Shown: positions 9,601 to 18,183, numbered from the stretch's first letter. The stretch: 64,000 nucleotides of DNA from Promicromonospora umidemergens (GCF_024171995.1 NZ_JAMTCT010000009.1:124001-188000), one strand, 5' to 3'. The notes: generated by a model from the sequence alone, not told the origin. A program made the numbers and translations.

Positions 9601-11040
9601 GGCGTAGTCCGCTTCATGGCCCGTCGTCGTGGTGCACTGCGGGTCGCCCAGGGCGCCCGCGTCGACAATCCCGGTGGCCGGCAGGGGGCCCGTCAGAGAC
9701 TTCCCGGTGAGGTCGCCGAGGTCGCCGCCGTCGCTGGTCAGGTTCGTGAGGGAGTTCACGGCGTGCCGGTTGTGCGTCGAGGCGCCGACCGACGTGATCC
9801 ACGGCGCGTCGGAGGGGGAGCCGGTCGTGGCGAACCCGGGACCGTCGTTGCCGTTCGAGGTCGCCACGAAGATGCCCGCCGCGCGCGCGTTGAGGAACCC
9901 GAGCGCGTCGAAGTCGTTCCACAGGTCCGATGGCGAGGACGAGCCGATCGAGTAGTTGATGACGTCGACGCCGTCGGCGATGGCCTGGTCGATCGAGGCG
10001 GTCAGGCCCGCGGAGGTGCAGCAGCCGCGGTAGCTGATCACGTTCGCGTGCGGGGCCACACCCGAGATGTCGAACGTCGGCGGGTTCGTGCCCTCAGGGG
10101 CGGTGGGCGTCACGTCGTCGACGACGTTGCCGCCGGACGTCGAGGCGGTGTGCGAGCCGTGCCCGTCCTCGTCCAGGGCGCTCCGGTCGTCGGCGGTGAG
10201 GAACCCGTAGGCGCCGATCAGCTTGCCGTTGCACGGGAAGTCGGGGTCGTACTGGTCGGTGTTCGCCGGGTCGCACGCGCCCAGGTAGTTGCCGGCGCCG
10301 AGCGGGTTGGTGTGCGTGTAGCCGTCGTCGCCGGTCTCGGCGAACGACGGGCTGCTCGGGTGGATACCGGTGTCGATGGTGCCGATGACGACACCCTCGC
10401 CCTGGTAGTCCTCGGGCAGGCCCAGCTCCTCGACGGCGTTCCACAGCGCGTCCGCGTTGCTCCAGACCGGGCCGGAGTCGGTGTGCAGCTCGTGCTCCTT
10501 GTCGAGCGCGATGTGCTCGACGGCCGGGTCCTTGGCGACCTCGGCCGCCTCTTTCGGGGTGAGGACGGCGGAGACACCGTTGACGGCGTACTGGTACGTG
10601 AACGGCACCTCGACGTCGTGCCCTACCGTGCGCTCCATGCGGGTGACGAAGTCGCCCTGCTCCGCCTCGAGGAACTCGGTGTACTCACGGACGCGGGGAG
10701 CCGACGGGTCGAGCGTCCGGCCGGACCGGGGCGCGGTCGCGTCCAGGCCGGCGACGCCGCCGTCGTAGGTGGGTACCGCGGCGTCGGCCAGCCGGATCAG
10801 GTAGGTGCGTTCCGCCTTCCCGCGTCCGAGCGCCAGCTTCTGCATGGCCGGCGTGCGCTCGACGCCGGGCTGTGGCGTGGTCTCGGCCGGTACGAGGTTC
10901 TCGGCGAGGGCGTCCCGCGGATCGACCTTGTCCGCTGCGGGTGGGGCGGCGGGCACGGCGACGGCCGCCGGCGTGGCTAACGTCGCTAATGCCGTGACGG
11001 CCGCTATGACGAGCATGGACGTTCTGGACCGGTGAGACAT
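6640..11040 (-). CDS. Secreted multidomain S8 serine protease with two C-terminal chitin-binding modules
   Basis: 1466 aa. The signal peptide (about residues 1-30, ending AVAVPAAP) is followed by an inhibitor-I9-like propeptide and a subtilisin catalytic domain with Asp223 (IDTGIHP), His294 (GHGSHTAS) and Ser618 (GTSMSSPHVAG). A PA-like domain is inserted between His and Ser. Downstream come Fn3-like beta domains, a DUF11-like repeat (TKTASVESAGVGDTIGYDL) and two tandem CBM5/12-type modules at the extreme C-terminus, each with the aromatic WWSKGD/WWTRNQ pattern. It is probably an extracellular protease held on chitin or a similar polymer. The ATG has GAGGGAG 6 nt upstream. Confidence 0.92.
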   Translation of the reverse strand: MSHRSRTSMLVIAAVTALATLATPAAVAVPAAPPAADKVDPRDALAENLVPAETTPQPGVERTPAMQKLALGRGKAERTYLIRLADAAVPTYDGGVAGLDATAPRSGRTLDPSAPRVREYTEFLEAEQGDFVTRMERTVGHDVEVPFTYQYAVNGVSAVLTPKEAAEVAKDPAVEHIALDKEHELHTDSGPVWSNADALWNAVEELGLPEDYQGEGVVIGTIDTGIHPSSPSFAETGDDGYTHTNPLGAGNYLGACDPANTDQYDPDFPCNGKLIGAYGFLTADDRSALDEDGHGSHTASTSGGNVVDDVTPTAPEGTNPPTFDISGVAPHANVISYRGCCTSAGLTASIDQAIADGVDVINYSIGSSSPSDLWNDFDALGFLNARAAGIFVATSNGNDGPGFATTGSPSDAPWITSVGASTHNRHAVNSLTNLTSDGGDLGDLTGKSLTGPLPATGIVDAGALGDPQCTTTTGHEADYADKIVVCARGGNGRVEKSANVAAQGATGFVLTNDEANAGSLLGDAFVVPGVAVGFADGETLRAWLAEGSGHTAAISGTTFTQDDALGDTMSSFSSRGPNRAVDTIVPSITAPGVDILAAYGVADGAYDHVEYGIISGTSMSSPHVAGAGALLTQARPDWSPAQQQSALMTTARTSVVDFDGSPATPYEQGSGHMDIGLAAQAGLLFDETHANYLAADPEAGGDPKTLNLPSFADSQCLATCSWERTAQVPPSAPADVTWTASVDSDEGLTVSVDLADAAVSPGDSLDLAVSADVVGAPEGETLFGRITLTPSNPDVPVVTLPVAVVPAVAILPAEVEITTRRDAGSQAVTDISSIEVTDFTGSVRGLVEADLHEGSLSQDPTNDSAFDDLSQVHVTTLEVPDGAARLVAEVAEAEAPDLDMFVGTGDTPSAETQMCASTTSASAEACDVPDPDAGTWWVLVQNWGGSEDQPDEHVLATAVVPSEDLGNAGVAGPEGQVPAGEPYDVRVHWDLPDAAEGDLFFGTAVLGTSPDSPGDIGEIPVRLSRVADDVTKTASVESAGVGDTIGYDLTVEPNVTPEDLTYTVTDTVPEGLSIDPESVTGGGVVDGQTITWEVDMPTPVGVAGAYEASTPDTEPQCAAAAGFVDLEAAGIGFAALDGDTVAIDAFSEIGPFTHYGSAYPGLTVGDDGLITVTGGYGGDPWTPQELPATAAPNGVIAPLWSDYQLSLENGRGVRLATSGGQVAVAQWDDPFPYGGDPADLSNSVGTFQAWIYKDVSDSRPEIRFEYGDIGTLPASATIGVEDLGGTLGTAVTNAGSPADVLADGATICFDYVAPDVEPATLSYEVTVDQDATTGTYTNSAEHVTSDPYAAPVVASTDVTVTGLAAPAWGARTTYRAGESASYDGAVYVAQWWSKGDRPSASPWGPWAEIGAEVVCESDTYQAWTSSWIYTGGETVAHDGRLWEARWWTRNQEPGAPWGPWEDAGAC

Positions 11041-11205
11041 CTACGGCTCCCTCGATACGGCAGCGATGGAACGAGCTCCAGCAGTGCTCGCTATTCCTTC
11101 GCAGGTCAGGAGTCCGTGTCAATGATTCCGCACAGGATTCACCCGCTCCCGGCTCCGCGGCGGTGCCCTGATCCGGCCCTCGCCGTCTTGCCCGGCCACC
11201 AACCC

Positions 11206-11269
11206 CCTTCGAGGCCTAAGCTTCTTCGCTTTGGGACCCGCCAGAGCGAAGAAACTTAGGCCTCGAAGG
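11206..11269 (-). terminator. 25-bp hairpin (one mismatch) downstream of hisD
   Basis: Arms 11206-11230 and 11245-11269 match at 24 of 25 positions around a 14-nt loop. It starts 28 nt past the hisD stop. No T-tract is present. The rest of the gap to the subtilase start holds that gene's Shine-Dalgarno and presumably its promoter. Confidence 0.7.
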
Positions 11270-11296
11270 AGATCGGAGCAGCCGGGACAGCAGGAG

Positions 11297-12622
11297 TCAG
11301 TGGAAGCGGCCCCGCACCGCCTCGCCGTGCGCGGGCAGGTCCTCGTCGTTGGCGATGGCGACGATGCGGTCGGCAAGCTCCTCGAGGGCGTCCCGCGTGT
11401 ACTCGACCTGCTGCACCGACTTCAGGAAGCTGTGCACGCCCAGGCCGCTCGCGAAGTGCGCGGTGCCTCCGGTGGGCAGCACGTGGTTGGACCCGGCCAT
11501 GTAGTCGCCCAGCGACACCGGCGACCACGGGCCGACGAAGATCGCGCCGGCGCTGTGCACACGCGAGGCGACCCTGGCGGCGTCGGCCGTCTGGACCTCG
11601 AGGTGCTCCGCGCCGTAGGCGTTGACGACGGCCACGCCGGCGTCGATGTCGTCCACCAGGACGATCGCGGACTGCGGGCCCTCCAGGGCGCGCGCCACGC
11701 GCGTGGAGTGCTTGGTGGCGGACGCCAGGTCCTGGGCCCGGGCCTCGACCGCTGCTGCCAGCTCGACCGAGTCGGTGACCAGCACGGACGCCGCCATCGG
11801 GTCGTGCTCGGCCTGGCTGATCAGGTCGAGGGCCACGTGCCCGGCGTCGGCGGTGGCGTCGGCGAGGACGGCGATCTCGGTGGGGCCGGCCTCCGCGTCG
11901 ATCCCGACGATCCCCCGCACCAGCCGCTTCGCCGCGGCGACGTACACGTTGCCCGGTCCGGTGATGACGTCGACGGGCTCGCACAGCGTCTCGCCGTCCT
12001 GCGGCTCGGTGCCCGCGGCCCCGTAGGCGAACATCGCCACCGCCTGCGCGCCACCCACGGCGTAGACCTCGCCCACGCCGAGCAGCGCGCACGCCGCGAG
12101 GATCGTCGGGTGCGGCAGCCCGCCGTTGTCCTTCTGCGGCGGGGACGTCACCGCGAGACCGGGCACGCCCGCCTCCTGCGCCGCGACGACGCTCATCACG
12201 ACCGACGACGGGTACACCGCGAGCCCACCGGGCACGTACAGGCCCACCCGCTGGACGGGGATCCAGCGCTGCCGCACGACGGCGCCAGGTGCGACGTCGG
12301 TCACGTGGTCGGCGGGGAGCTGTTCGGCGTGCACCCGGCGGACGCGGCGGATCGACTCCTCGAGGGCACGGCGCACCAGCGGTGTGAGGCTGTCGAGGGC
12401 GTCGGTCAGGGCCGTGGCGGGAACACGCAGGTGCTCGGGCGCTATCCCGTCCAACCGCAGCGATATCTCGCGCAGCGCGGCCGCGCCGCCCTCGCGCACC
12501 TGGCGCAGCAGCGGCTCGACCACATGGACGGCCTCGTCCACTCCGACCTCGGCACGGGGTAGGACGTCGAGGAGGGCGCGGCGCCCGAGTGACTGGCCGC
12601 GCAGGTCGATGCGTTGGATCAC
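11297..12622 (-). CDS. hisD: Histidinol dehydrogenase
   Basis: 441 aa, usual family length. It catalyses the last two steps of histidine synthesis, the NAD-dependent oxidation of L-histidinol to L-histidine. Recognisable blocks include [37 protein letters not shown], the Zn-site stretch ISQAEHDP, and the C-terminal AEHLEVQT and [15 protein letters not shown]. The GTG start at 12622 follows a minus-strand TAGACT by 6 nt, so the mRNA is probably leaderless. Unusually, hisD is alone on the minus strand, 5.6 kb from hisC, whereas many actinobacteria carry hisDCBH contiguously. Confidence 0.97.
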   Translation of the reverse strand: MIQRIDLRGQSLGRRALLDVLPRAEVGVDEAVHVVEPLLRQVREGGAAALREISLRLDGIAPEHLRVPATALTDALDSLTPLVRRALEESIRRVRRVHAEQLPADHVTDVAPGAVVRQRWIPVQRVGLYVPGGLAVYPSSVVMSVVAAQEAGVPGLAVTSPPQKDNGGLPHPTILAACALLGVGEVYAVGGAQAVAMFAYGAAGTEPQDGETLCEPVDVITGPGNVYVAAAKRLVRGIVGIDAEAGPTEIAVLADATADAGHVALDLISQAEHDPMAASVLVTDSVELAAAVEARAQDLASATKHSTRVARALEGPQSAIVLVDDIDAGVAVVNAYGAEHLEVQTADAARVASRVHSAGAIFVGPWSPVSLGDYMAGSNHVLPTGGTAHFASGLGVHSFLKSVQQVEYTRDALEELADRIVAIANDEDLPAHGEAVRGRFH

Positions 12623-12628
12623 CCTGCC

Positions 12629-12634
12629 AGTCTA
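12629..12634 (-). promoter_or_regulatory. -10 element of hisD, leaderless layout
   Basis: TAGACT on the minus strand, 6 nt from the GTG start at 12622. It sits back to back with the promoter of the divergent S4-domain gene. Confidence 0.65.
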
Positions 12635-12649
12635 TGGCGGCAGTCGGGA

Positions 12650-12655
12650 GACAAT
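12650..12655 (+). promoter_or_regulatory. Possible -10 element of the S4-domain gene
   Basis: GACAAT, then 6 nt to the GTG at 12662. The first base departs from the TANNNT pattern, so this call is weaker than its neighbours. Confidence 0.45.
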
Positions 12656-12661
12656 GCAGTG

Positions 12662-12910
12662 GTGTCCAACTCTGCCTTCGAATCCGAGTCTGTTCCCGAG
12701 GTCCCGATCCGGGACGACGTCATCCGGCTGGGCCAGTTCCTCAAGCTCGCCGACCTCGCCGAGGACGGCGCGCAGGCCCGCGACCTCATCGCCGACGGCG
12801 AGGTGCGCGTCAACGGCGAGGTCGAGCAGCGCCGGGGCCGCCAGCTGGTCCGCGGCGACGTGGTGAGCGTCCTGATGCCCGCCGGAGAGCAGACGGCCCA
12901 GGTCGGCTGA
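12662..12910 (+). CDS. S4-domain RNA-binding protein
   Basis: 82 aa made up almost entirely of an S4 domain: IRLGQFLKLADLAEDGAQARDL, then DGEVRVNGEVEQRRGRQLVRGDVV. S4 domains bind structured RNA, often rRNA or tRNA; small stand-alone members (YaaA/RlbA type) are linked to ribosome assembly or rescue. The GTG at 12662 is chosen over upstream starts because a -10-like element ends 6 nt before it. It is divergent from hisD and converges with the next gene, leaving 3 nt between stops. Confidence 0.85.
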   Translation: MSNSAFESESVPEVPIRDDVIRLGQFLKLADLAEDGAQARDLIADGEVRVNGEVEQRRGRQLVRGDVVSVLMPAGEQTAQVG

Positions 12911-12913
12911 CCG

Positions 12914-13318
12914 TCAGGACGCCATATAGGTCGAGGCCATCACCTTGTCGACCGTCACGCGCAGCACCACGCGCTCCGGGTTCGGCTCCAGCTGGCGGTA
13001 GCGGCGCGCGTACCGCTCGACGGCGCCGGCGACCTCTGCCTCGTCCGTGCTGACGGCGATGGTGCCCTCGAGCGTGATCCAGCGGCCGCCCAACACCTGG
13101 CAGAGAGCGGCACGCGGAGCGCCGCCGTCGGGTGCGGGCACCGCGTTGCGCGCCTTGTACGAGGTGCGGTTCGTGGTGATCCGCGCGACTCCGGCGTCGG
13201 CGTCCCAGGTGAAGGCGACCGGGACCACGTGCGGCGTCCCGTCGGGACGCAGGGTGCTGAGGGTCGCGAGGTGGCGCTCGGTGACGAAGACGAGCTGCTC
13301 GGGGTTGAGTCGGATCAC
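12914..13318 (-). CDS. PPOX-class F420- or flavin-dependent oxidoreductase
   Basis: 134 aa, a split-barrel pyridoxamine-phosphate-oxidase fold like the mycobacterial Rv1155 group. Seen: the N-terminal LATLSTLRPDGTPHVVPVAF strand pair, ITTNRTSYKARNA around the cofactor phosphate site, and RWITLEGTIAV. The family usually reduces small substrates with F420H2 or binds FMN; the substrate cannot be predicted. The GTG at 13318 lies 6 nt after a minus-strand TAGACT (leaderless). Confidence 0.8.
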   Translation of the reverse strand: MIRLNPEQLVFVTERHLATLSTLRPDGTPHVVPVAFTWDADAGVARITTNRTSYKARNAVPAPDGGAPRAALCQVLGGRWITLEGTIAVSTDEAEVAGAVERYARRYRQLEPNPERVVLRVTVDKVMASTYMAS

Positions 13319-13324
13319 CCCGCG

Positions 13325-13330
13325 AGTCTA
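13325..13330 (-). promoter_or_regulatory. -10 element of the PPOX gene, leaderless layout
   Basis: TAGACT on the minus strand, 6 nt before the GTG start at 13318. Confidence 0.65.
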
Positions 13331-13411
13331 GGTGTGGGTTCCCCGTATTCCCCGCCGCACGGCATTTGGCTAGCGTTCCTGACAAATGCCCGTGTCCCCG
13401 AAGGAGTGGTC

Positions 13412-14734
13412 ATGAGACGGCGTACCTCGTTCCTGGCGGCCGGAGTCGCCGCCCTGCTCGTCACCGGACCGGCGATCCCCGCCGTCGTCGCGTACTCCGG
13501 CCCCGTCGCCCAGGCGGCCGCCGACTGCGCCGCTCCGACGTGGGCCGAGGGCAGCACCTATGCCGCCGGCGACCGCGTGACCCACCTGGGCCGCGGCTAC
13601 ACCGCACTCGTTGGGCACACGGCGCACGTGGGCGCCGGCTGGACGCCGGACGCCACGCCGAGCCTGTGGACCGACGACGGCGCGTGCGCCACCGAGCCGG
13701 ACCCGAACCCCACGGACCCGACGCCGGACCCCGAGCCGGATCCCACGGACCCGACGCCTGACCCTGAGCCCACGCCGACCGACTGCAGCCAGCGGCCGCG
13801 CCCGTCGGGCAAGGTGCTGCAGGGCTACTGGGAGAACTGGGACGGCGCGAGCAACGGCGTGCACCCAGGGATGGGCTGGATCCCGATCACGGACGCACGG
13901 ATCACGCAGCACGGCTACAACGTGGCGACGCTGGCGTTCCCCGTGATCCTGCCGGACGGCACGGTCCTGTGGGAGGACGGCATGGACTCCGGCGTGCAGG
14001 TGCCGTCACCGGAGGAGATGTGCGCCGCGAAGGAGAGCGGCCTGACGATCCTGATGTCGATCGGCGGGGCGACGGCGGGGATCGACCTGTCCTCGCAGGC
14101 GGTGGCGGACCGGTTCGTCGAGACCATCGTGCCGATCCTGCGGGAGCACAACTTCGACGGGATCGACATCGACATCGAGACGGGCCTGACGGGCAGCGGC
14201 TCGATCACGCAGCCGTCGACGTCGCAGGCCAACCTGATCCGGATCATCGACGGGGTGCTCGCAGGCATGCCCGCGGGGTTCGGGCTGACCATGGCGCCCG
14301 AGACGGCGTACGTCACCGGCGGCAGCGTCGTCTACGGCTCGATCTGGGGCTCGTACCTGCCCATCATCAAGAAGTACGCCGACAACGGCCGGCTCTGGTG
14401 GCTCAACATGCAGTACTACAACGGGAGCATGTACGACTGCTCCGGCAACTCCTACGCCGCGGGCACCGTCGAAGGGTTCCGGGCGCAGACAGACTGCCTC
14501 GACGACGGGCTCGTCATCCAGGGCACCACGATCCGGGTGCCCTACGAGAAGCAGGTGCCGGGCTTGCCGGCCCAGGTGGGCGCGGGCGGCGGGTACATGG
14601 CGCCGTCGCTCGTGTCGCAGGCGTACGGGTCGTACGACGGGGCGCTCAAGGGCCTCATGACCTGGTCCATCAACTGGGACGGGTCCCGCGGCTGGACCTT
14701 CGGCGACAACGTGAAGGCACTGCAGGGGCGGTAG
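13412..14734 (+). CDS. Secreted GH18 chitinase with N-terminal CBM
   Basis: 440 aa. A Sec signal peptide is followed by a CBM5/12-like module (CAAPTWAEGSTYAAGDRV, then WTPDATPSLWTDDGAC), a Pro/Thr/Asp-rich linker built from repeats of DPTPDPEP, and a GH18 catalytic barrel. The active-site motif DGIDIDIE has the catalytic Glu at residue 256; GLTILMSIGGA and MTWSINWD are further GH18 blocks. It hydrolyses beta-1,4-GlcNAc linkages of chitin outside the cell. The ATG at 13412 is preferred over upstream in-frame starts because AAGGAG lies 5 nt before it and the signal peptide starts there. Confidence 0.95.
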   Translation: MRRRTSFLAAGVAALLVTGPAIPAVVAYSGPVAQAAADCAAPTWAEGSTYAAGDRVTHLGRGYTALVGHTAHVGAGWTPDATPSLWTDDGACATEPDPNPTDPTPDPEPDPTDPTPDPEPTPTDCSQRPRPSGKVLQGYWENWDGASNGVHPGMGWIPITDARITQHGYNVATLAFPVILPDGTVLWEDGMDSGVQVPSPEEMCAAKESGLTILMSIGGATAGIDLSSQAVADRFVETIVPILREHNFDGIDIDIETGLTGSGSITQPSTSQANLIRIIDGVLAGMPAGFGLTMAPETAYVTGGSVVYGSIWGSYLPIIKKYADNGRLWWLNMQYYNGSMYDCSGNSYAAGTVEGFRAQTDCLDDGLVIQGTTIRVPYEKQVPGLPAQVGAGGGYMAPSLVSQAYGSYDGALKGLMTWSINWDGSRGWTFGDNVKALQGR

Positions 14735-14740
14735 CGATGG

Positions 14741-14769
14741 CGGGGAGGGCCGAGCCTCAGCCCTCCCCG
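14741..14769 (+). terminator. 10-bp hairpin after chitinase
   Basis: Arms 14741-14750 and 14760-14769 pair perfectly around a 9-nt loop, 6 nt past the chitinase stop. It may also serve the converging methyltransferase gene. Confidence 0.7.
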
Positions 14770-14825
14770 GAGTTCCCGGGGCTGACGACGGGCAGGACGC
14801 GTCGCGGTGCCCTGCGGGCCAGGTG

Positions 14826-15500
14826 TCAGCCGCCCGCGCCGGGAGTGCGCACCACGGCGTACTGGTAGCGGTGGCCGCTGTCCGGCCTGCTCGGCCGTGT
14901 CCACCAGGACTCGACCTCGCCGCGCTCGCCGAGGCGCTCGTGGACCATCGGGTCGGTGCGGCGGTGAAAGTAGCGCGGTGGCCCGTAGTCCTGGTCGGGC
15001 TCGGCCAGGGCGCCGACGGTCAGCTCCTGCGCGCCCCACATCCCTACGGCGAACACCCCTCCGGGCACGAGCACGCGCGTGATCTCGGCCAGCGCAGTGT
15101 CCAGCTCGGCGTCGTCGAGATGCATCAGCGTGCTCATGGACCATGCGGCGTCGAAGGTGTGGTCGTCGAACGGGAGGCCGGTCGCTGACGCGACCCGCGC
15201 GTCCAGACCCGCCGCCCGGGCGACCTCGATCATGCCGGGGGAGAGGTCCGTCCCCGTGTACTCGAAGCCTGCCGCGACGATCGCCTCGCCGTCGAGGCCC
15301 GGGCCGCAGCCGATCTCCAGCACGGTGTGCCGTCGCTCGTCGGCGAGCAGGGCGAGGAACTCCTCCCGTGCGGCCGTGCGCCATGGCGGGATCGGCCGGC
15401 GGGCGCGGTCCGCGGCCTCTGCGTCGTAGTAGGCCAGGAAGTCCGCGCGGCGCGCTTCCTGGTCCGCCTGCGGATCGGGCGCGTTCGTGGTGGAGGTCAC
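14826..15500 (-). CDS. Class I SAM-dependent methyltransferase
   Basis: 224 aa. SAM-binding motif I is VLEIGCGPGLDGEAIVAAG, followed by the acidic strand YTGTDLSPGMIEVARAAG and motif IV-like FDAAWSMSTLMHLDD. The methyl acceptor is unknown. The long frame continues upstream through the antisense of recQ; the GTG at 15500 is chosen because it gives a normal-length domain and a minus-strand TAGAAT lies 8 nt upstream. It is divergent from recQ. Confidence 0.8.
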   Translation of the reverse strand: MTSTTNAPDPQADQEARRADFLAYYDAEAADRARRPIPPWRTAAREEFLALLADERRHTVLEIGCGPGLDGEAIVAAGFEYTGTDLSPGMIEVARAAGLDARVASATGLPFDDHTFDAAWSMSTLMHLDDAELDTALAEITRVLVPGGVFAVGMWGAQELTVGALAEPDQDYGPPRYFHRRTDPMVHERLGERGEVESWWTRPSRPDSGHRYQYAVVRTPGAGG

Positions 15501-15508
15501 GGGCTGAG

Positions 15509-15514
15509 ATTCTA
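15509..15514 (-). promoter_or_regulatory. Possible -10 element of the methyltransferase gene
   Basis: TAGAAT on the minus strand, 8 nt from the GTG at 15500. The spacing is slightly longer than at the other leaderless candidates. Confidence 0.45.
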
Positions 15515-15569
15515 GGGATCTCCGGCGCGAATCTGTGGATAACTCGCTCGCGGTGTCGGTGGCGCCTTC

Positions 15570-15575
15570 TAGGAT
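15570..15575 (+). promoter_or_regulatory. -10 element of recQ, leaderless layout
   Basis: TAGGAT is followed by 7 nt and the GTG at 15583. Confidence 0.65.
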
Positions 15576-15582
15576 CGATGAC

Positions 15583-18117
15583 GTGACCAAGGACCCCTTC
15601 GCAGATCTGCCCTTCAACGTGGAGGAGCCGCCGGACGACGCAGCGTTCCTGACCGAGGTCGGTGATCCGGCGCCCCCGCCCTCCGCCCGGAACACGCCCG
15701 AGGCGCAGGCCGCCAAGCTCCAGATGCTGCGTGGCCTGCTGGACGAGGGGGCCGCGACCATCCCCGCACCGCCGGCCCCGGAGCTCGCGTCCGCACCGGA
15801 TCTGGCACCGGACGCACCCGTCGCGCAGGCTGCACCCGTCGCGCAGGCCGCGCCCGTCGCGCCGCCCGTCACGCCCGAGCCGGTCGAGCGGCCGGTCACG
15901 GTCGCCACGCCAGGCGCCTCGCTGCGGGAAGAGGCAGAGAGCGCGCTGCGCGAGCTGGTCGGCCGCGACGACGCCCGGCTGCGCGACGACCAGTGGACGG
16001 CGATCGAGGCGCTGGCCGCGTTCCGCCGCCGGGCGCTGGTGGTGCAGCGCACCGGGTGGGGCAAGTCGGCCGTGTACTTCGTCGCGACCAGGCTCCTGCG
16101 CGCCCGTGGCGCGGGGCCGACGGTGATCGTGTCGCCGCTGCTGGCTCTCATGCGCGACCAGATCTCGGCGGCCTCGCGTGCGGGCATCCGCGCCGTGACC
16201 ATCAACTCGGCCAACATGACCGAGTGGGAGGAGGTGCACGCGTCCATAGCGCGCGGTGAGGTCGACGTGCTGCTGTGCTCGCCGGAGCGCCTGAACAACC
16301 CCGCCTTCCGGGACGAGGTGCTTCCGCGCCTGGCCGCCGACGCAGGGCTCGTGGTCATCGACGAGGCGCACTGCATCTCCGACTGGGGCCATGACTTCCG
16401 GCCCGACTACCGGCGTATCCGCACGCTCCTGGCAGACCTGCCCACCGGCATCCCCGTGCTCGCCACGACGGCCACCGCGAACGAGCGCGTCACGCAGGAC
16501 GTGGCCGAGCAGCTCGCGGTGCACGCGGACGGCGCGAGCCACGAGGACGTGCTGGTGCTGCGCGGCGGACTCGACCGCGAGTCGCTGCACCTGGCCGTGC
16601 TGGAGCTCGGCGACCAGCCCACGCGCGTGGCGTGGCTGGCCGAGGCCCTGCAGGACATCGAGGGCTCCGGCATCGTCTACTGCCTCACCGTGTCGGCGGC
16701 GGAGCAGGTCGCCGAGCAGTTGCGCGGCTACGGCCTCGGGGTCGCCGCGTACACCGGCCGGACCGAGCCTGCGCAGCGCGAGCAGCTGGAGGCCGACCTC
16801 AAGAACAACGATGTCAAGGCGCTGATCGCGACGTCGGCGCTGGGCATGGGCTTCGACAAGCCGGACCTGGCGTTCGTCGTGCACCTGGGCGCGCCGTCCT
16901 CGCCGATCGCGTACTACCAGCAGGTGGGCCGTGCCGGCCGTGGTGTCGACCAGGCGCTGGTGGTGCTGCTCCCGGGTGTCGAGGACAAGGCGATCTGGGA
17001 CTGGTTCGGCGAGCAGGCGTTCCCTGCCGAGGGGCAGGTTCGGGCAACGCTCGACGCCCTGCGCGACGGCGGCACCATGTCGACGGCGGTGCTGGAGACG
17101 CAGGTGGACCTGCGCCGGTCCCGCCTGGAGACCATGCTCAAGGTGCTCGACGTCGACGGGGCTGTCCGGAGGGTGCGCGGCGGCTGGGAGTCCACGGGAC
17201 AGGCGTGGTCGTACGACGCCGAGCGGTACGCCCGGGTCGCCGCCAACCGCGCCGCGGAGCAGCAGTCGATGGTGGACTACGTGGGCACCCAGGGCTGCCG
17301 CATGGCGTACCTGCGCGCCCAGCTCGACGACCCGGAGCTGACGCCGGGCTGGCAGTGCGGGCGGTGCGACCGGTGCAGCGCGGTGGACCTGCCCGAGGCG
17401 CCGGACACCGAGGCGGTCGCCGCGGCCCGCGCCGAGATGGACCGCCCGGGCGTCGAGGTCGAGACCCGCAAGATGTGGCCGACCGGGCTGGCGTCCATCG
17501 GCCTGGACCTGAAGGGGAAGATCGCGCCGGCCGAGCTGGCCGAGCCGGGGCGGGCCGTCGCCCGGCTCGACGGCCTCGGCTGGTCCGGCCCGCTGCGCGA
17601 GCTGCTCGCCCCGACGGCGAGCGACGGCGAGCTTCCGGTACCGCTGCGCCGGGCCGCCGCGCGGGTGCTCGACGAGTGGAGCGCGCTCCGCCCGGTCGTC
17701 GTGCCCGCAGGGGCCGAGGCCGACGACGGTGAGCCCGGCACGGGCGCCCCGGAGCCCGGCCCGCTGGTGATCGAGGCCGTCGTGGCGGTCCGGTCCATCA
17801 AGCGGCCGCAGCTGTCGTACCACCTGGCCACCGGGCTGGCGAAGTACCTCGGCGTACCGATGATCGGCGCGATCGGTCCGGTAGCGGGGCAGGAGGAGCC
17901 GGGCCGCCACGACGTGAACTCCGCCATGCGGCTCGCCGGGGTGGCCCGTCGGTTGCAGCTGCAGCTCGGCGAGGGCGCGCTCCGGGGTCTGCCGGGCCGC
18001 ACCGTCCTGCTCGTGGACGACTACACCGACTCCGGCTGGACGCTCACGGTCGCGGCCCGGCTGCTCCGCCAGGCCGGTGCGGCCGCCGTGTACCCGTTCG
18101 TGCTCGGTGTGCGGTGA
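15583..18117 (+). CDS. recQ: RecQ-type DNA helicase fused to a phosphoribosyltransferase-like domain
   Basis: 844 aa. Residues 1-120 are disordered and Ala/Pro-rich with APVAQA repeats. The helicase core has Walker A TGWGKS (157-162), the DEAH box (260-263) followed by CISDWGHDFRPDY, and motif VI QVGRAGRG. A RecQ zinc site follows with Cys572, 592, 595 and 598. Residues of about 720-844 form a type I PRTase-like fold with the PRPP-loop signature VLLVDDYTDSGWT (Asp812-Asp813), as in ComF/Apt proteins. The helicase unwinds DNA 3'-5' in repair; the role of the added domain is unknown. The GTG at 15583 is chosen over an upstream ATG from leaderless spacing. Confidence 0.9.
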   Translation: MTKDPFADLPFNVEEPPDDAAFLTEVGDPAPPPSARNTPEAQAAKLQMLRGLLDEGAATIPAPPAPELASAPDLAPDAPVAQAAPVAQAAPVAPPVTPEPVERPVTVATPGASLREEAESALRELVGRDDARLRDDQWTAIEALAAFRRRALVVQRTGWGKSAVYFVATRLLRARGAGPTVIVSPLLALMRDQISAASRAGIRAVTINSANMTEWEEVHASIARGEVDVLLCSPERLNNPAFRDEVLPRLAADAGLVVIDEAHCISDWGHDFRPDYRRIRTLLADLPTGIPVLATTATANERVTQDVAEQLAVHADGASHEDVLVLRGGLDRESLHLAVLELGDQPTRVAWLAEALQDIEGSGIVYCLTVSAAEQVAEQLRGYGLGVAAYTGRTEPAQREQLEADLKNNDVKALIATSALGMGFDKPDLAFVVHLGAPSSPIAYYQQVGRAGRGVDQALVVLLPGVEDKAIWDWFGEQAFPAEGQVRATLDALRDGGTMSTAVLETQVDLRRSRLETMLKVLDVDGAVRRVRGGWESTGQAWSYDAERYARVAANRAAEQQSMVDYVGTQGCRMAYLRAQLDDPELTPGWQCGRCDRCSAVDLPEAPDTEAVAAARAEMDRPGVEVETRKMWPTGLASIGLDLKGKIAPAELAEPGRAVARLDGLGWSGPLRELLAPTASDGELPVPLRRAAARVLDEWSALRPVVVPAGAEADDGEPGTGAPEPGPLVIEAVVAVRSIKRPQLSYHLATGLAKYLGVPMIGAIGPVAGQEEPGRHDVNSAMRLAGVARRLQLQLGEGALRGLPGRTVLLVDDYTDSGWTLTVAARLLRQAGAAAVYPFVLGVR

Positions 18118-18183
18118 TCGTGCGGTGACGATGCCCACTCGCCCGGTGGGCGGACTCACACGAGGTCCGTGCCGCGCGGTTCG

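Noticed and set aside
7297-10980. 1227-codon open frame on the plus strand opposite the subtilase
   Set aside because: Antisense shadow of a GC-rich gene. Its translation is Arg/Gly/Val-rich, low in complexity and shows no domain, while the minus strand has a full protease triad.
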